Origin: Antedon mediterranea
Taxonomy: Eukaryota; Echinodermata; Crinoidea; Comatulida; Antedonidae
Assembly (NCBI RefSeq): GCF_964355755.1
Contig: NC_092673.1
Location: 1,119,001-1,183,000 of the forward strand
Direction of reading: 5' to 3'
Length of the DNA stretch: 64,000 nucleotides
Shown: positions 1 through 13,543 of the stretch, in pieces
Layout: every line of letters starts with the position of its first letter
How positions within the stretch are numbered: position 1 is the stretch's first letter
The notes under the pieces: generated by a model
The model's database searches: none
Seen by the model: only the letters and a program-made list of their open reading frames with translations
What the model was told of the DNA's origin: nothing
Position numbers and translations under genes: made by a program

Positions 1-26
1 GGTAAAATTATATATGAATATAAAAT

Positions 27-162
27 AAGAAGGGCTAGTGTTGCCTCAAAGTTCTGCTACTTTTTCTTGCTGTTTTACTTTATTGTTTTGATTTAGCTTT
101 TTGCTTAAAATATTTTATATTGTATCTCCATTGAGATCAGTAATTTGCCTTTGGATTTAAAA
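27..162 (+). repeat. SINE-like core fragment
   Basis: Contains gaagggctagtgttgcc followed by a segment ending tttgcctttggattt. The same string, less decayed and preceded by a tRNA-like head, occurs at 12296-12643, and a third diverged piece lies at 58245-58320. The head is missing here. Confidence 0.55.
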
Positions 163-1130
163 TATATTGCTTTGCTATAATTAATAATATTATTTGCGAA
201 ATGGCTTTAATGTGTTAAATAAATTTGATATATTTAACCGTAATTATCTGCAATTAAAATATTATTGCTTGAAACCTAAGGTATTTTAAAACTTCAATTA
301 CAAGATCAGACAGTTTTCACACAACTTAAATACCATTACATTGTACTGTATGTTTCATTACAAATTGTGTATACATTATCTAATGTCTAAGCTGAATATA
401 ATACCAAATTTGTCTCGAGAGAATTATATTAATTTTCATCAGACAAACTGACCTAATAAAGTTGCACTACAAGTGGAAGATTTTTCTGAGATTGCAAAAA
501 TCTTCTCATAAACACCTTTTGTTGAATATGCCATTTTAAAGTTCACTTCGACCAAAAAGTGAAAAGAAATTAATTACCTAATAAAAATGTAATTTAAAGA
601 AAAGAAATAGTCAACCAGAAGTCATTGTCTGAAAGTGATTTTTGGTTAGCATTATTTTTTTGTGTCTAGATAATAATTTTAGTTCGTAAACTTGCATGGC
701 GAAATCACGTATATTTAGTTCTGAAAAAACTGTTGAGTTTCTCGACGATTTGATCAATATTATACTTTGATCGTCCTCAGGAGTGAGAATGCAGAAAGTC
801 CAGGAAATGGGAATAAGTGAAATAGAGTGGGAGTAATGATAATAATTTGACAAAACTATGGTATCCCATGCATAATGTATTTGAGATGTTACGTCCATCA
901 TTTCTTGTACTAATGGGTTTCGCATCAGCTTCTATCCAGCTGCCATTCGGGCACTGAATGCTAGTTGGGAAACCGTACGAGAGTGATGTGACATTATCAT
1001 TGTAATTGTGTTTTTTTTGTGTTATTTATATCTGTATTTTGTGTCTCGGAGCAAACACAATTTCTATGTATATATTTTGTTTTACTGTAAATGCAAATGA
1101 CAATTAAAAGGGAATAATGATTTCCACTAA

Positions 1131-1170
1131 TGTATGTATGTATGTATGTATGTAAGTATGTATGTATGTA
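1131..1170. repeat. (TGTA)n microsatellite
   Basis: About ten tetranucleotide units with one interruption (taag). Confidence 0.9.
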
Positions 1171-1261
1171 GTTTTGTTTCTATGGGGTTTCTATATGTGT
1201 AAGTAATGTGTGCAAGTTATACCCTGTATAGTATAAAGGAGAAATAAATAACTATAAAAGG

Positions 1262-1289
1262 TTTATTATCAATATATATTGATAATAAA
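1262..1289. repeat. 28-bp perfect palindrome
   Basis: Reads identically on both strands: tttattatcaatat and its reverse complement with no spacer. Likely a small AT-rich cruciform or remnant of a foldback element. Confidence 0.9.
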
Positions 1290-2900
1290 TGTCTTGTGTA
1301 TTAGAATGTCAATCAGGCATACCAATATTAACTTGAATTTATTACTGGCTCTGTTGGCCATGTAGAACATGCTCACCACAGAATAGCAATTACTGCTATC
1401 ACCCACACTAGTCTACAACTGATAATTATTTACTGTCCTACGCTTCCTTCCCACACAACACAAAGATGCACACCTAACTCAAATCGACCAATCACAGGTG
1501 GCGGATGATCCTGTTACTTGTGATTGGTCAAATTATTTATTTTTTCATACTTCTTTTCGTTTGTGAATGTGATTTTTAACCTATTTTCAGTTTTATTTTT
1601 ACATATTTTTTAGAATTTTATTAATCTACCATATTGTTTATTTTTTATTTATAAATAAATTTTGTTTATTTAAATTTAATTGATTTGATCTAAGTTTTAG
1701 GATTTTAATTATTGATCATTTTAAGGCATACTAAATTAGTCTGTTATCGTTTATCTGTTAACGTACAGTTAGTTTTTTACAGTTACTTGAGATTTTTTTT
1801 CCAATTTCTGTAAATTCTTTTGTAGAATTTATGGATTATTACCTAACATTCACATAAACCCATGGTTTGTAAGGTTGATATATAATATGTAATACAAGTT
1901 GTGTTTGCTAGTTGCTAACATATACATAATCCATTGGTTTGTCGTCTTGAGGCGAACTTCAACAAAGTTCTCAAACAATTACTTCAGATGAGTTTTGTCT
2001 CAGGCGTCAGCGACCGGTGCCTGATCACAGTTCGACTAGACGTGTTCTAATAATCTGCTTTATCCAAAAACTCTCTTAATGTGAGAAAACGTCAAATCCA
2101 AGACATCCATGCATGTTCATGCTAAAAGCAAGAAGAGGAGACATTGGGGGATGAGAAGCTTACTCGCTGTCACTAACAATTTAGCCCTCGTGCCGGTGTT
2201 GTACAAACGTCCAACCGTGCACAGCACGAGCAAAGGTAGGACTTCTCAAAATGTTGTTATCGTTCTAGGAATCCTGATCCTACTTTATTGTGACTTGTCA
2301 CATGTCCATGTTGACAGTGTTTATTTAGCCTGCCAATCAAGTTAAATCATTCTGACAAATTTAAAAGTCATTATCATCATGTCTAAACTTACATACAGTA
2401 TTTTGACTTATCAATCATTTTAATTTTGTTTGTTTATTACTGTCACTAAAAATACAGTAAAACACCAATCTACAATAAACATCAATTTACGAACCCTAAT
2501 TTTCCAAAAAAAGAATAAACAAAATTCTTTTATTGTCAAAAAAATATAAATTATTTACTCATGACTACGTAAAAAAAATCTTGTATACTTTCCACTATTT
2601 TTGGCTGGCATCCACAAGACACAGACATTATTATTACGTTATTTTTTCACATTCAATTCTATTTATTATATCATTTGCATAAAATACATAGAAAATGGTG
2701 TTTCTCTAAGACTAGACTACAGCACAATACAAAACACAAAAAAAGAAAAGTACAAACAAAAACATTCAGTGCTCTAATGGCAGATGGGTAAAAACTATTA
2801 CGGAGTCTATATTGGTATAAGAGGTGATGGACCAGAAGCAGAAGCATTGCTCAGGTTCTTGGCCCAGGTTATCATTACCTTGCATTGACCCAATACTCAG

Positions 2901-3167
2901 GTGTACCACTGAACTTTCAATTACTCTTCTGCTATACAAAATATATCCATATATCCTCGGGTCTAATCCCACCATCTACTTTGATTTCACAACCAGGCAT
3001 ATCCCCGGGTATAGTCCCAGTATTGACCTTTGGTCTGGATGTAGGCCTTTCTCTTGCCAACTCAGATGAGTTTTTACAAGAAATGCTTACCAATAATGTT
3101 TTTTTCCTGAAACAGGGTTTCCCTAAGTATATCCCTACCCCCAAAGTCAGCCTAATTTCGTTTCTAG
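2901..3167 (+). other. Weak exon-like ORF
   Basis: Open reading frame of unusual base composition between a possible acceptor (aatactcag) and a good donor (tttctag|gtgagt). 267 nt, phase 1-1 if real. The protein contains NSDEFLQEMLTNNVFFLKQG, which I do not recognise. The same stretch is also partly open on the other strand, as GC-richer DNA tends to be, so it may be chance or a decayed mobile element. Confidence 0.15.
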
Positions 3168-4182
3168 GTGAGTGGGATTATACAGTACATACATTATCAA
3201 ATATTCATCTTTCTCTGAACCTAATATGGAACACTTATACATGATTAGATGTATTTTCATAGTCATGTTTGTGGGGATTTACCAGCATAAGTTCAGCTGT
3301 GTGTGAAATTAATGTTTAAATTCAACTGACCTATTTCTGCAATTTCACATTTATTGAATACAGTTAGGGCAGATTTAAGGTGAATCTACTGTGTTTGACC
3401 TAACTAATTTCAGATTTAGAAAACAAAAATTAACTGAATAAATTTAATCAGCATAATAATTGGTATTTATGATAGAATATGCTATATTTAATGTAATAAA
3501 TTAAATGAAAAATTATTGAAAATACTGTAAAAAAAATTGATTACAAAATTAAACGCAGAAATAACCTGTCAATATAGACAGCCTAATGGTCGGGCATGGA
3601 TCATTGATACAAATTGTTGATGACCTCTGCTGACCTTTTAGCGAATCTAATACATTCGCACATTCTTTCGTGGAAGTTGAAAGTAGTACGCTTTATCTGG
3701 CATGGAAATTTGACTCGTTTTATATTGAATTATATAATTGAACACATTTGAATCGTTGGTGTGACCGTTTATTACCTTCTGATAACGCAGATGATAAAAC
3801 TAGCATCTACGGAATGAGAATCCCAACGAGTAGCGTACGCTTAATACTTAAACTTTATTTTGTATAATCTACATAACAACTTGCCGGGTACGTTTGAAAT
3901 TGTGTAATAAAAATAAACGGTTGAAAACTAGTGCAAAGTATGCGGCCTAATTTCTTTTAATTACGTTCTTGTGAAAGTACCACGTTGTCTCCGTCTGTAA
4001 ACATTTATTCATCATGTGTTTCAGAAATCATATGATTCCTCTTAGAAACAAAATGTAAAATAGTTTTAAATAATTGTTTAATTTGATTCATTCATTTGCA
4101 TTTATTTAGTCATCGTTTATAACTTTACAATTACAGTATAAAATAAGCGACTTCGATAACTCCAGAGGGCGCCATATTTACC

Positions 4183-4253
4183 AGGTAAATCGGGACAAAC
4201 ATTTCTATTAAGGCCCTAGCATGGTGAGGAACATTTTTTGTCCCGATTTACCT
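4183..4253. repeat. 17-bp inverted repeat
   Basis: Arms aggtaaatcgggacaaa (4183-4199) and its perfect reverse complement (4237-4253), 37 nt apart. Probably the ends of a tiny foldback element. Confidence 0.85.
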
Positions 4254-4260
4254 TTTTAAA

Positions 4261-4350
4261 ATCCTGCATAAAGATGTTTACAATTCTGTTTTTTGCATGA
4301 CCCTTTTACATAAAAACATAAAAATAAAACACAATATAAATAAAATCACT
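4261..4350 (+). repeat. Dispersed repeat shared with FGFR intron 17
   Basis: Begins atcctgcataaaga, then tttacaattctgtttt, then acccttttacat, ending in an A-rich stretch. The same order of blocks occurs at 57331-57430. Two copies at unrelated sites indicate a mobile element, type unknown. Confidence 0.7.
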
Positions 4351-6639
4351 AATACAAATTACAAATATCGTATACATTATCACCTACCGTAAATGAATAC
4401 TCATAATTTGAATACATTTTGTTGGTCTTTCTATAAAATGATTAAAAATGCATAGATGACATAATAGTTTTGTTTGCGAAAGCAATTTAGCCAGTTGTCT
4501 GTGTTGTTTCTCCAGGCAAGGAAATGTAGGTAACTATTGTATTTATCACACACTATTTAACCTGTTTTATATAACTGAAAAGTAGCTTCTTCAGTAGTAA
4601 AAGATGCAGATTAATATTTAGTTCATTGCCATGGTTAAGATAAAAGTATTTTAGTTTAAGATAAGCAATAATAATAATAAGCAATATTTGATACCAATGT
4701 CCTTTTATATGAACTTTAAAGTTTTATTTTTTATGAATTTTAACATTTTTAAAATGTTTTGTACATGTGAATTTTACCTTTTTTAAAATCTGTTTGAGAC
4801 TTAACTTTTATAAATCCTCTTGTATCTTTATGTTTGAATGTCGTCTGTATATTTTTGAGTAGTACAGTAAAGCTGTTAAAGCTACTCTTGTAGAATAAAG
4901 TTGAGTAAATAATAATAAATAAAAATACAGTAATAAAAGAGGCAGTCTACATATTAACTCACAAATTATTTCTTGTTTTTTATTCTGGAAATAAAGTTCA
5001 TATTGTTTATGAATTGCTAACATTCATGCTTTTGTTACATATAAGTGACATTTGTTTGATAAATGCTGCGTCTATTGGCAAGGTGATAGCTCTACTCATT
5101 CATGTATTATTATTCTGTGAAATTCAGCATCAAATGGTCTTCGAAGAATTCACATCAATTAATGAATATCAAACATTAAATATAACAATGTTTATTGATA
5201 GCTGACATTTGGTAACATTTAACCAATAGAACAAAATTTGAATATGATATGTGAATATACGAATTTGAAGATATTATGGAAATAATAACATTTGATTTGA
5301 TTTGATAATAATAGGATAAGATTGATCATATATTCTATTGGTTTGGAAAATGATTAGAAGCTCAAAATAACAAAGGGAGCAGATACAATATAATATGAAG
5401 AAGTTCAACGTTATTCAAGAACGAAAAAATAGATACTTTTTATTAAACAAATATTTATATTGATGATTAAGATATTATTTATTATTGTGTACATTTAAAA
5501 ATGAATTTATCAAAAATCAAAATTTAAAGTAATAACTTAATAATATTATCTGTTAGTGAGCCAAATCAGCTCACTTTCTGTAAATAAAACAAATATTCAG
5601 AAATATCATTAAATTAAAATATTTAAATAAAATAAATGACTAATCCATACTAAAACCAAACATACAGAATTGAATTGAATGAAACGTCTGTGAGCCTGAG
5701 ACCAATGGTTATCTATAACGTAAATAAAACAGTATTATCTTAAGCTTCACTTTAAAAGTACAGTCAATTTATTGTTATATCACAGTACCGTATGTTTTAT
5801 TACAAGTTAATCTTGAACTGTTGTTGTTTTTTAACGATTACGATGTGCGACATTATTATGCCAGATAAACATTGATATTCTTTGTGAATCATTCTCATAA
5901 CATTTTACATCATTTTCTTTTCTTGCATATTTCTTTATCATCACCCTTTCTCTAACATGTGACCGAGTAGTCATGGGATTTTTGATTTGAAATTGGAGTT
6001 GGCATCAGAAATGTGTTGAGAAATTAAAATCGACTGAGTAGGTTATGAACGACACAAGTGTGATGGGTAGGGTGCCTGGTGTCACTATTTTCTCCCTGTG
6101 TGAATGCACAACGTCCGATTACATCCCCTTGACAAGCCAACTACCAAAGATTCATTCTACCATCTGTCCGTAAACGCTTTAATACCAATCTGATTACCTT
6201 TAATTCAATTTACTTCATTCGTTTTGCGATCTGGACGTCTTGCCTACGTTTTATGTTTCTGTTTCATCTGTTCTTTTTCTTCTTATAGTGTATTATCTAT
6301 GATTAGGTTGGATATAAGGCATTCCTTAGTAATCGGCTTGTTTATCGTTCTTTACAAATTGAGAATGTATCTGTAGGTGGTAATTATAAACCTATTTATT
6401 TCATTTTGTAAAAATATCTTGATGCAATTAAGGAACTCGTTTCTGTATCGATATTAATGTGCAGGTTAAATTGGTTGACGTTGGTGAATGGTTCTTGAGC
6501 GAGCAGAATCTTTGTCAAAGAATATGAACTGCTTCTTTTACATCTTAAATTTAGTTTATAAAATACAGTACTGTATATCCCCTACTTGAGGGGACACTCC
6601 GTTGGGTCCTGAAGTTGTCCCCTCAATAACATTTTGTTA

Positions 6640-7098
6640 GATTGGTTGTTTTTTTTTTTTACTATTTGTTCAATTTATTCATTTATTCATTTCCCAACCA
6701 ACAGTGAACTCATGGTTCACCACTTACAGGAGGGAACACAGACAAACACAAAACATATACAATAAAAAACATGAAACTAAACTACTAACAATGTTACGAA
6801 ACTTACAGAAATTATTACTAAAGATATCTAACTCAGGGTTTCTTTAAGTAAAAGAATTATAAGTTTGACTTAATCTATTAATAAAACCATTTTTTAAAAC
6901 ATTTAATCTACTAAAAGAAAAATGAAAAGTAGGATTTCTTCTAAGACGTCTAGGGACTCTAAGATAAAAATTACAATTTTGTTAGGGTTACGGTACATGT
7001 TTAATGTGCTTTGCTTTTGTTTCCAATTTACATTTTAGTGTATTTGTATATATTGTGATTTTGGAATAAAAATGTCGATGATTGATTGATTGATTGTT
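6640..7098. mobile_element. Retroelement-like 3' ends
   Basis: Left part, read on the minus strand, ends in short tandem AATAAATG-like repeats (6669-6695), a SINE-type tail. The right part, on the plus strand, ends ggaataaaaatgtcgatg followed by (ATTG)n at 7079-7097, the shape of a CR1-type LINE 3' end. No coding is preserved. Assignment is by shape only. Confidence 0.35.
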
Positions 7099-7407
7099 TT
7101 AAGAATTTTCCTTAAATAAAGGATTTATTTTCTGAAATGTTGTAATATCATTATAATTTGGTTACTGCCATTGAAGAAGACACTAGAGGAACTTGTACCT
7201 GATTAGGCTAGATAGCAGTACATTAATGACTTTTATCTCTTATCAACTCAGCAAGTATTGTAATAAATCTAAACAAACCATGTTAGTATAGGAATTAATT
7301 TCCTGTGATTATAGTTGACATGAATTGCATAACTGCAAGTCCCATGTTACTGCAGTATGTCCTCAAGGCACACCATGTTACTGCAGTATGTTTGCTTTGT
7401 CCTCCAG

Positions 7408-7531
7408 GCATCCTATAAAGAAACTCTTGAGACAGGCTGAGAATTCTAAACTGTTATTGGAAGATAATATTGTATCTCTTCCAAATGATGTTTTGGACGA
7501 ATCTTCTTATCTACACTCCTGCACATTTTAA
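7408..7531 (+). other. Weak candidate 3'-terminal exon
   Basis: After a pyrimidine-containing acceptor (ctttgtcctccag) an open frame reads HPIKKLLRQAENSKLLLED and continues to a stop at 7529-7531, about 40 residues, Lys/Leu/Glu-rich in a way typical of real protein. I do not recognise the protein, and no partner exon was found upstream. Chance remains likely. Confidence 0.2.
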
Positions 7532-7540
7532 TTAGACCTT

Positions 7541-7770
7541 TTTTTGGGTACCTGGAAAATATTGGAGTTGCGCACATTTGATGCTTTTAGTACTTTGTTC
7601 TGACTTGGACGCAAGCAAGGACGTGAGTGTAACGCAAGTTTGACCAATCGGTCCATCGGAAGCATTGGATTGTCTGAACTGTCGCTTTTGATTGGTCAAA
7701 TCACTTGCATTGCGCTCCCGATTGCGCTTACGTTCTTGCATTGCGTCTTAGTGGGAACAAAGCTTTAATG
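7541..7770. repeat. Dispersed element related to 52068-52180
   Basis: Both copies contain paired attggt(c)/gaccaat motifs and end cttgcatt...cagtgggaacaaagctt-like. The copy at 52068-52180 has terminal inverted repeats (aagcttggttt / aaccaagcctt), so this family is a short inverted-repeat element. Confidence 0.45.
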
Positions 7771-10700
7771 TTTTTTAAGCAAATATGTACAGATTCAATG
7801 TACTTCCTTATTGTATGTCTTTGTGACTTCCTGTTTTACAAATTCTGGACATTCCTATGCGGTACATGATACATTTATTGTTACTTTAAAGAGAGAAAAA
7901 ATAAATCACAATTTAAACATTTATATATATACTAAGGTTAAAACAAGAAAAAATATAGAAATTTTCAATAAAAAATTTAGTTTAAGATATATACTGAATT
8001 ATGAGTGAAAGGAGTAAATTGGGGCAATAAGATTTTTTTCCCTTCAACTACAATGGTACCTGCTTTTCAAACCAGTCTCAAAAGTGATATTTATTGAAAA
8101 GTCATGTAGTAGACACATGTCCAAAATCTGCACTGGAATGTCATTTACAACAAGTCAATAATATTCTTTTCATGTCATTACCATGACAACACAGTTTTTT
8201 CATACACTTTGCAGCCATCTTGGATGAACTGTAAGCCAAGCGAATTTCAGCGAGGTTGATCAGGCAGCTGTAGATACATCTCTTGAGGAATAGTTCAACT
8301 TGGTTCTGATTTTACTGCGAAATATTGTATATTTGTGTAATATAATACTGCACATGAATATTCACCTCACCTTACAATTTAATATGGCTGCTCAAATGAT
8401 ATTGAATGCCATCACCAACAGTAAAATGTATATTTTCCAACATTTCTGTGTATTTGAATAATATATGCCTTTATATTTATTTTTTATGTAATCATTTCCT
8501 TAGAAGGAATGAATAATTTTAGTTGCTAATATTTCTTATTTTATTTTCTTAATTTGATTTAAAATGTTGCTAAGATTTCTTATGTAGCTATTGTAAAACA
8601 TAATTTCATGTCTTCTGAGATTTAACCAAGGCTATCCAAGGCATTATCAATAGATATCATATCCATTATATATCAACTTGTGAACTTCCAACCTTTATAT
8701 TATGCCTCTAACATTTACAGAAACGACTGAAAATCTTAAATAAATTTTATTTTGCAAACTACAGTATACTTGAACCGAGTGTAGGCTACAGAATAATCGG
8801 AACTAGAAAATAAAAATATTAGATAAATACAATTCCAAAAGCGTAAGTCAATCAACTAATTAATAATTTCTACAGGATAAAGAATGCCAAACATATATAT
8901 GATCTTTTAGGAAAATACTATTTTAAACAGAATAAGCAACCAACCAATTCACCGTCTTTTTCAAATTTCTATTTTTATTGCCACAAGAATTAATAAATAA
9001 ATTGACTAAATAAAACTAATATATTTATATAGTTTTTTGAATTATAGAAGAATTAATTTATCTAACGTATTAAGTTAATTAGAACTTGGTACAAGATGTA
9101 CTATTAAGTTCACCGTTTAGTGCGGCTTCTACAAGTTTCATTAGTAACTTGAAACACACTGTTGTTAATGACAAACTTGATGATGTCACTATACTTTAAA
9201 GTAACCATTACCACCAACAGAAATTTAACTTAAAAATTACTCAGAAATGTTACCTTATTTGAATCCAAATTATAAAGTAAAATTAACAATAATACAGAAA
9301 CATTTGTAGAGTGCGTTTAAAGTTTGTTTGAAGAAAACAAGATACAAAGTACAAAAAAGCGGAAATGATTAAATTTGCATTTAAGATTCTTCGATAAGTC
9401 CCAAAAGTGTAACTTAAAAGTGATGATAGTAGTGATATATATACAACTGTGTGTTCCAATGTTCACTCTCTGAAATGTTAATTATTAGAAACTAAATAAA
9501 CCAATGCAGTAGATTGTTGAGCATTTTGTATGCATCTGTCATCAGAGCAATGTGCTTTAAAACAATATGGACACACTACTTTTGAAGAATCAATTCAATC
9601 TGGCATACATTTTATAATACAGATTATATTATATTATAGTAATCATACTAATAATAATGTAGACTTATTGTTTGTTTCATAGTGCATTGACACAACAATT
9701 AGTTTACATTAGAGAAATACATTAAGTATCATACATTTATATTTTTAACGTAAAGTTTGTTTGTATTTTCCAAGGTTACTAGAGGCGTTGTGATATGCTT
9801 ATGCAGAAATACTCTACGGTGTAATATCTGTGTCGAAAACTGCTTCTGGCCAAATAAATTTAAGCTAAATTGAAAGGTTGGTGGCTGTTACATATCATTT
9901 GAGATTTGCCAGTAGGCGGATACTTCACCACTCAACAGTGAAAATGTCCGTATGAAAGGTAACCATCACAAATTATCTGGGTACGCGAGCCGCATTGAGG
10001 GTGAATCCAATTAGAGAAATGCACAGTAACCATCTGACAATAGACTAAGTGGTCAATAAAGCATGACAAGATAGAGATTGTCTATTTAATCTCAATTTTA
10101 TATTATGTTTTTACAAAGTATACACTGTACAAAACAAACAAAAAGTTTAAAAATCTCTAAAAAAGACATCTACAAATTACAGTGTAAAGAAAAGTAATTA
10201 AAACTAATGTATGTTATTCTTCTTTCTTATTTTAATTTTGTAGAAACGTGACCATAATAGTATCTCATTATAACAATGGATGTTTCTTTCTTCTTATGTA
10301 GATTTTTTTCTTTTATATAAATAACACAATCTATTGACAGACTACTCATTTCTGGCAACTCATTGGGAATCGCCCGTCAACAAAGAGTTCATTATTTAGA
10401 GGGAAAAAAAGGACATTTAAGGGGAGCTGTCGCGTGGTGAGTATGATAGGCCTACATTTAGATCACTAGATAATAGTAGATGAATTCTTATTTTTCCCAA
10501 ACAATATTCAAATTGTGCTTTTTAATTATCACTGATGCAATACTAGTTTTCTACAAGTTCTCCATCTGTTTTCAACCACTAACTTCCGGTAGTCGCTTAA
10601 TCATTTTGCTTAAACAAAATCAAGTCCCTCTGTCGATTAAGATGTGAGAAACAGTTGTGGCTTAATTCCAAGATCATTTCGGACCGACTGATAGATGTGG

Positions 10701-10950
10701 CCTCAATTTGTAAGCTTTAGGCTTATGTTCACATTGTACTGCCTACATTTGAACTCAACACATGTCATTGAAAGCGTATGACAACTGTGGTGCTAACGGC
10801 ATCAATACATTTTGTTTGTGTCCGTGTATTTGTCCATGTACTGGATAATTCTTTAGTAAGAAGTGTCTCATTTAAGGTTATTAGGAAATGATCATTACAA
10901 ACAACATAGAAGAAATATAAAGTGCAGGTGCTTAGTATAACTAATAATGG

Positions 10951-11156
10951 GTACACTATCAAACTAGTTTGACAAAAAAAGTGGGATGGTCAAATATGGT
11001 AGTGATACTGCTCAAATATGGTATATATATGGGCATATCATATTTTTTGTTACATCGACTTAGAGTTTATGATAGTGATATGACATCATCATATCCATAT
11101 ATGGGCACATCTCCTTTTTTGTTGCATAGAGTTTGATAGTGCAGACAGAGCTTTAC
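10951..11156. mobile_element. Short inverted-repeat element, family A copy 1
   Basis: Ends carry cactatcaaactagtttg and gtttgatagtgcagacagag, with family-typical internal blocks (gatatgacatcatcat, atatgggcacat). Longer and more diverged than the other copies, with a repeated inner block. Confidence 0.7.
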
Positions 11157-11960
11157 TAAGAATAGGTGGTTGGTCAAACATGAAATTCATACATTTTTCT
11201 CCATGGTTTGTTTACACATTAACATTGAGCTTAATATTGCAGGATAAAATTAAAACTTCACTATGATGTTGAGTCAAAATTCATATGCGTCAAAAGGCCT
11301 ACAACAGCTGTCAATCAATGTCAATCAGTTTAGCCGAGATCTGCATTTCTTGTGTTTGTTTATGAAACCATTGAGGAATTAGTTCGGTTTTTGGATGACG
11401 AAACCAGCGAACCTGAGTCAACACAATTATTAAACATGACATTATGATAAAGATTATCTATAGATCACTGTCGTGCTATGACTAAAAAAAATCTATCAAA
11501 CTGAAAAAATATTATTTGTTATTCTGATGGTTTATTGACCAGATGGACAAAAGGCAATGTTTGAATGTGTCCTCTATTGTCTTTGAATGACCTTTTATCA
11601 ATGTAAACAATTTTGCATGCATTTAAAACTGTCAATATAATGCACTTATGTCAAAATCATAAATGAAAAATGTATTTAAATTTTGACAGAACAAAAGCAT
11701 ACATACATGTACAGATTAGTTTTATTGACTATTGTAAAGATTAGATTCTTCTTATGAATAACATGGTATGATTTTCAGGTAAAATTACACTTTTATCTTC
11801 TTTTTTTTTTATTGTCAGTCGTCGGGGAATTAGTATCAATGTAATCCACCTTAGTAGTAGTGATGAATATACGGCTTTGAAATAATATAGCATGAAAAAT
11901 AAACAGCAAATATATGTTTTATATTCTGTATTGTGATTGGTCATGGCAGGTAAGTTAGTT

Positions 11961-12130
11961 TGCTATAGGCGAGTTTTTTACTAGCCAAAAAATGATGTTT
12001 TACCCCAAAAATTAAAAAAACAATTAAAAAAAAAGTGTGTAGTACACACACGATTCAGTAACCTTTATGTTTGTTGCGATGGGGTTTGCTCTGTTTTTTT
12101 TTTGGGTGTGTGTGTTTAGCAATAGCAATG
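11961..12130. mobile_element. Half copy of foldback element B
   Basis: Shares ccaaaaaatgatgttttacc, then ...gattca..ttatgtt..gatggggtttgct..tttagcaata with the right arm of the palindromic element at 32504-32868. The left arm is absent, replaced by A-rich sequence. Confidence 0.65.
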
Positions 12131-12295
12131 CAGCTTATAGGAGATGCTCAGGCCGAATTGGACAGGCCACTTTATTATTAATTTGTACAGCTGGCTCTAC
12201 CAATGTCATTTTTACTGAAAGGACAATGATCAATACAATGTCAAATAAGTTCTACATTGCAATCGGTGAAAAATATTTGTATGAGTTTGAACAAT

Positions 12296-12643
12296 ACCAA
12301 GCCCCAGTGGTCTAATGGCTAGGACATCTGCATATCAAGCAGGCGGTCCGAGTTGGAGTCTCCTCATCTTTATTGTTTCAAATTAATTAATTAAATTTCA
12401 TTATATCACCGGGCGGTTTAGAATTAATGTTCTTTGCCTGATGTGTTTATATATATATATATATCACTTGCACTGATGAAGGGCTAGTGTTGCCCGAAAG
12501 TTCTGCTAACTTTTCTGGCTGTTTTACTTATCGTTTTGATTTAGCTTTTCTCTCTTTTTTTGTATCTCCATTGAGATCCAGCCATTGATCCATCCACCCA
12601 CAGCATTGTCATTTTTCCAGTAATTTGCCTTTGGATTTAATAT
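12296..12643 (+). mobile_element. tRNA-derived SINE
   Basis: Head at 12300-12366 resembles tRNA-Glu: agtggtctaatggctagga (A-box region) and a decayed B-box about 40 nt later. Then a core (gatgaagggctagtgttgcc...) and a tail containing tttgcctttggattt. The core recurs at 27-162 and 58245-58320, showing a dispersed family. A (TA)n tract splits the element near 12450. Confidence 0.6.
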
Positions 12644-13296
12644 CCAATCTGCAGACAGTCTGTTTCGATCTTATTAGATCTCGTCAGTGCAGCTCAGGTT
12701 TCGAAATGAAATGTACCACAGAACTGGCACAATATTTAGGCTGAGCCAGGTATGCGGGACATGGTACACTGATTATATATATTTTATTGACCTAGTTATA
12801 GTATTTTATATATAAGTTTTACATTGTGCCTAGAGACTAGATATGACTAGCAATACTATTATCTAGCTCCTATTACCCATTTAATTCACTTTATATAAAT
12901 ATGTAGTTGAAATCTGATCTTGAAATATTGAGGTAGGTCTACTAAAAAAGAAAGAAAAAGTTGTAATAATGGCAGTTTTATAACATTTAAAAGGTCGTTT
13001 GCCTACAGTTAATATTAAATTGGGGCGGGGAAGGCTCGGGGGGAGGGCAATAATATCTAGTTGTCTTCCTTGAACTTATATAAATTAATTACTTTTGGTT
13101 AGTGGATGTCAGTAACTAGTTGTGCCATAGATTTATTTATATACAGCCTAGAGAATGAAACTAGGAAACAGCAAATTGATGGGAACAGGGAGAGACGAAG
13201 AGACTTTTTCAAAATGCCCATTGTATCTGTTCAAAACAATAATACGTAGTGGTGTTTGACTGAATAGTTTTCTTTATTTTATTATACAATTATTTT

Positions 13297-13345
13297 ACGA
13301 GGGTGGTCCATCAAGTCGAAGCTGATCATTAGTTGGCACAACTTC
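13297..13345 (+). repeat. Dispersed repeat, also at 40390
   Basis: The string gagggtggtccatc..agc.gatcattag occurs here and at 40397-40435 in intron 1 of FGFR. Type unknown. Confidence 0.55.
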
Positions 13346-13543
13346 AAATGGCCGCCAATGTAATTGGCAGATGGAGGATGCAGATTCGATGCTTTCTCCA
13401 TCCCATGTTGGATCGCTTTTTGATAGTGATTGTGTTGGGAGTTTACTCTCAAGTTGTTGTATTTGTCACCGATTCTCGTGTTGCTTGGAAACACAAGATC
13501 TCATCACTACTGCCATTTTCATGTTAACATGTATGATGATGGA

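Larger units (their letters stand above)
1..7324. other. Intergenic, repeat fragments, no confident gene
   Basis: AT-rich and stop-dense. Holds a SINE-like core fragment (27-162), a (TGTA)n tract (1131-1170), a 28-bp perfect palindrome (1262-1289), a 17-bp inverted repeat (4183-4253), a dispersed repeat also found in FGFR intron 17 (4261-4350), a dispersed piece at 520-575 resembling 44105-44165, and one weak exon-like ORF (2901-3167). Nothing else recognised. Confidence 0.6.

Noticed and set aside
12300-12366. tRNA gene (Glu-like)
   Set aside because: A-box is good but the B-box and acceptor stem are decayed and a SINE core follows; treated as a SINE head.
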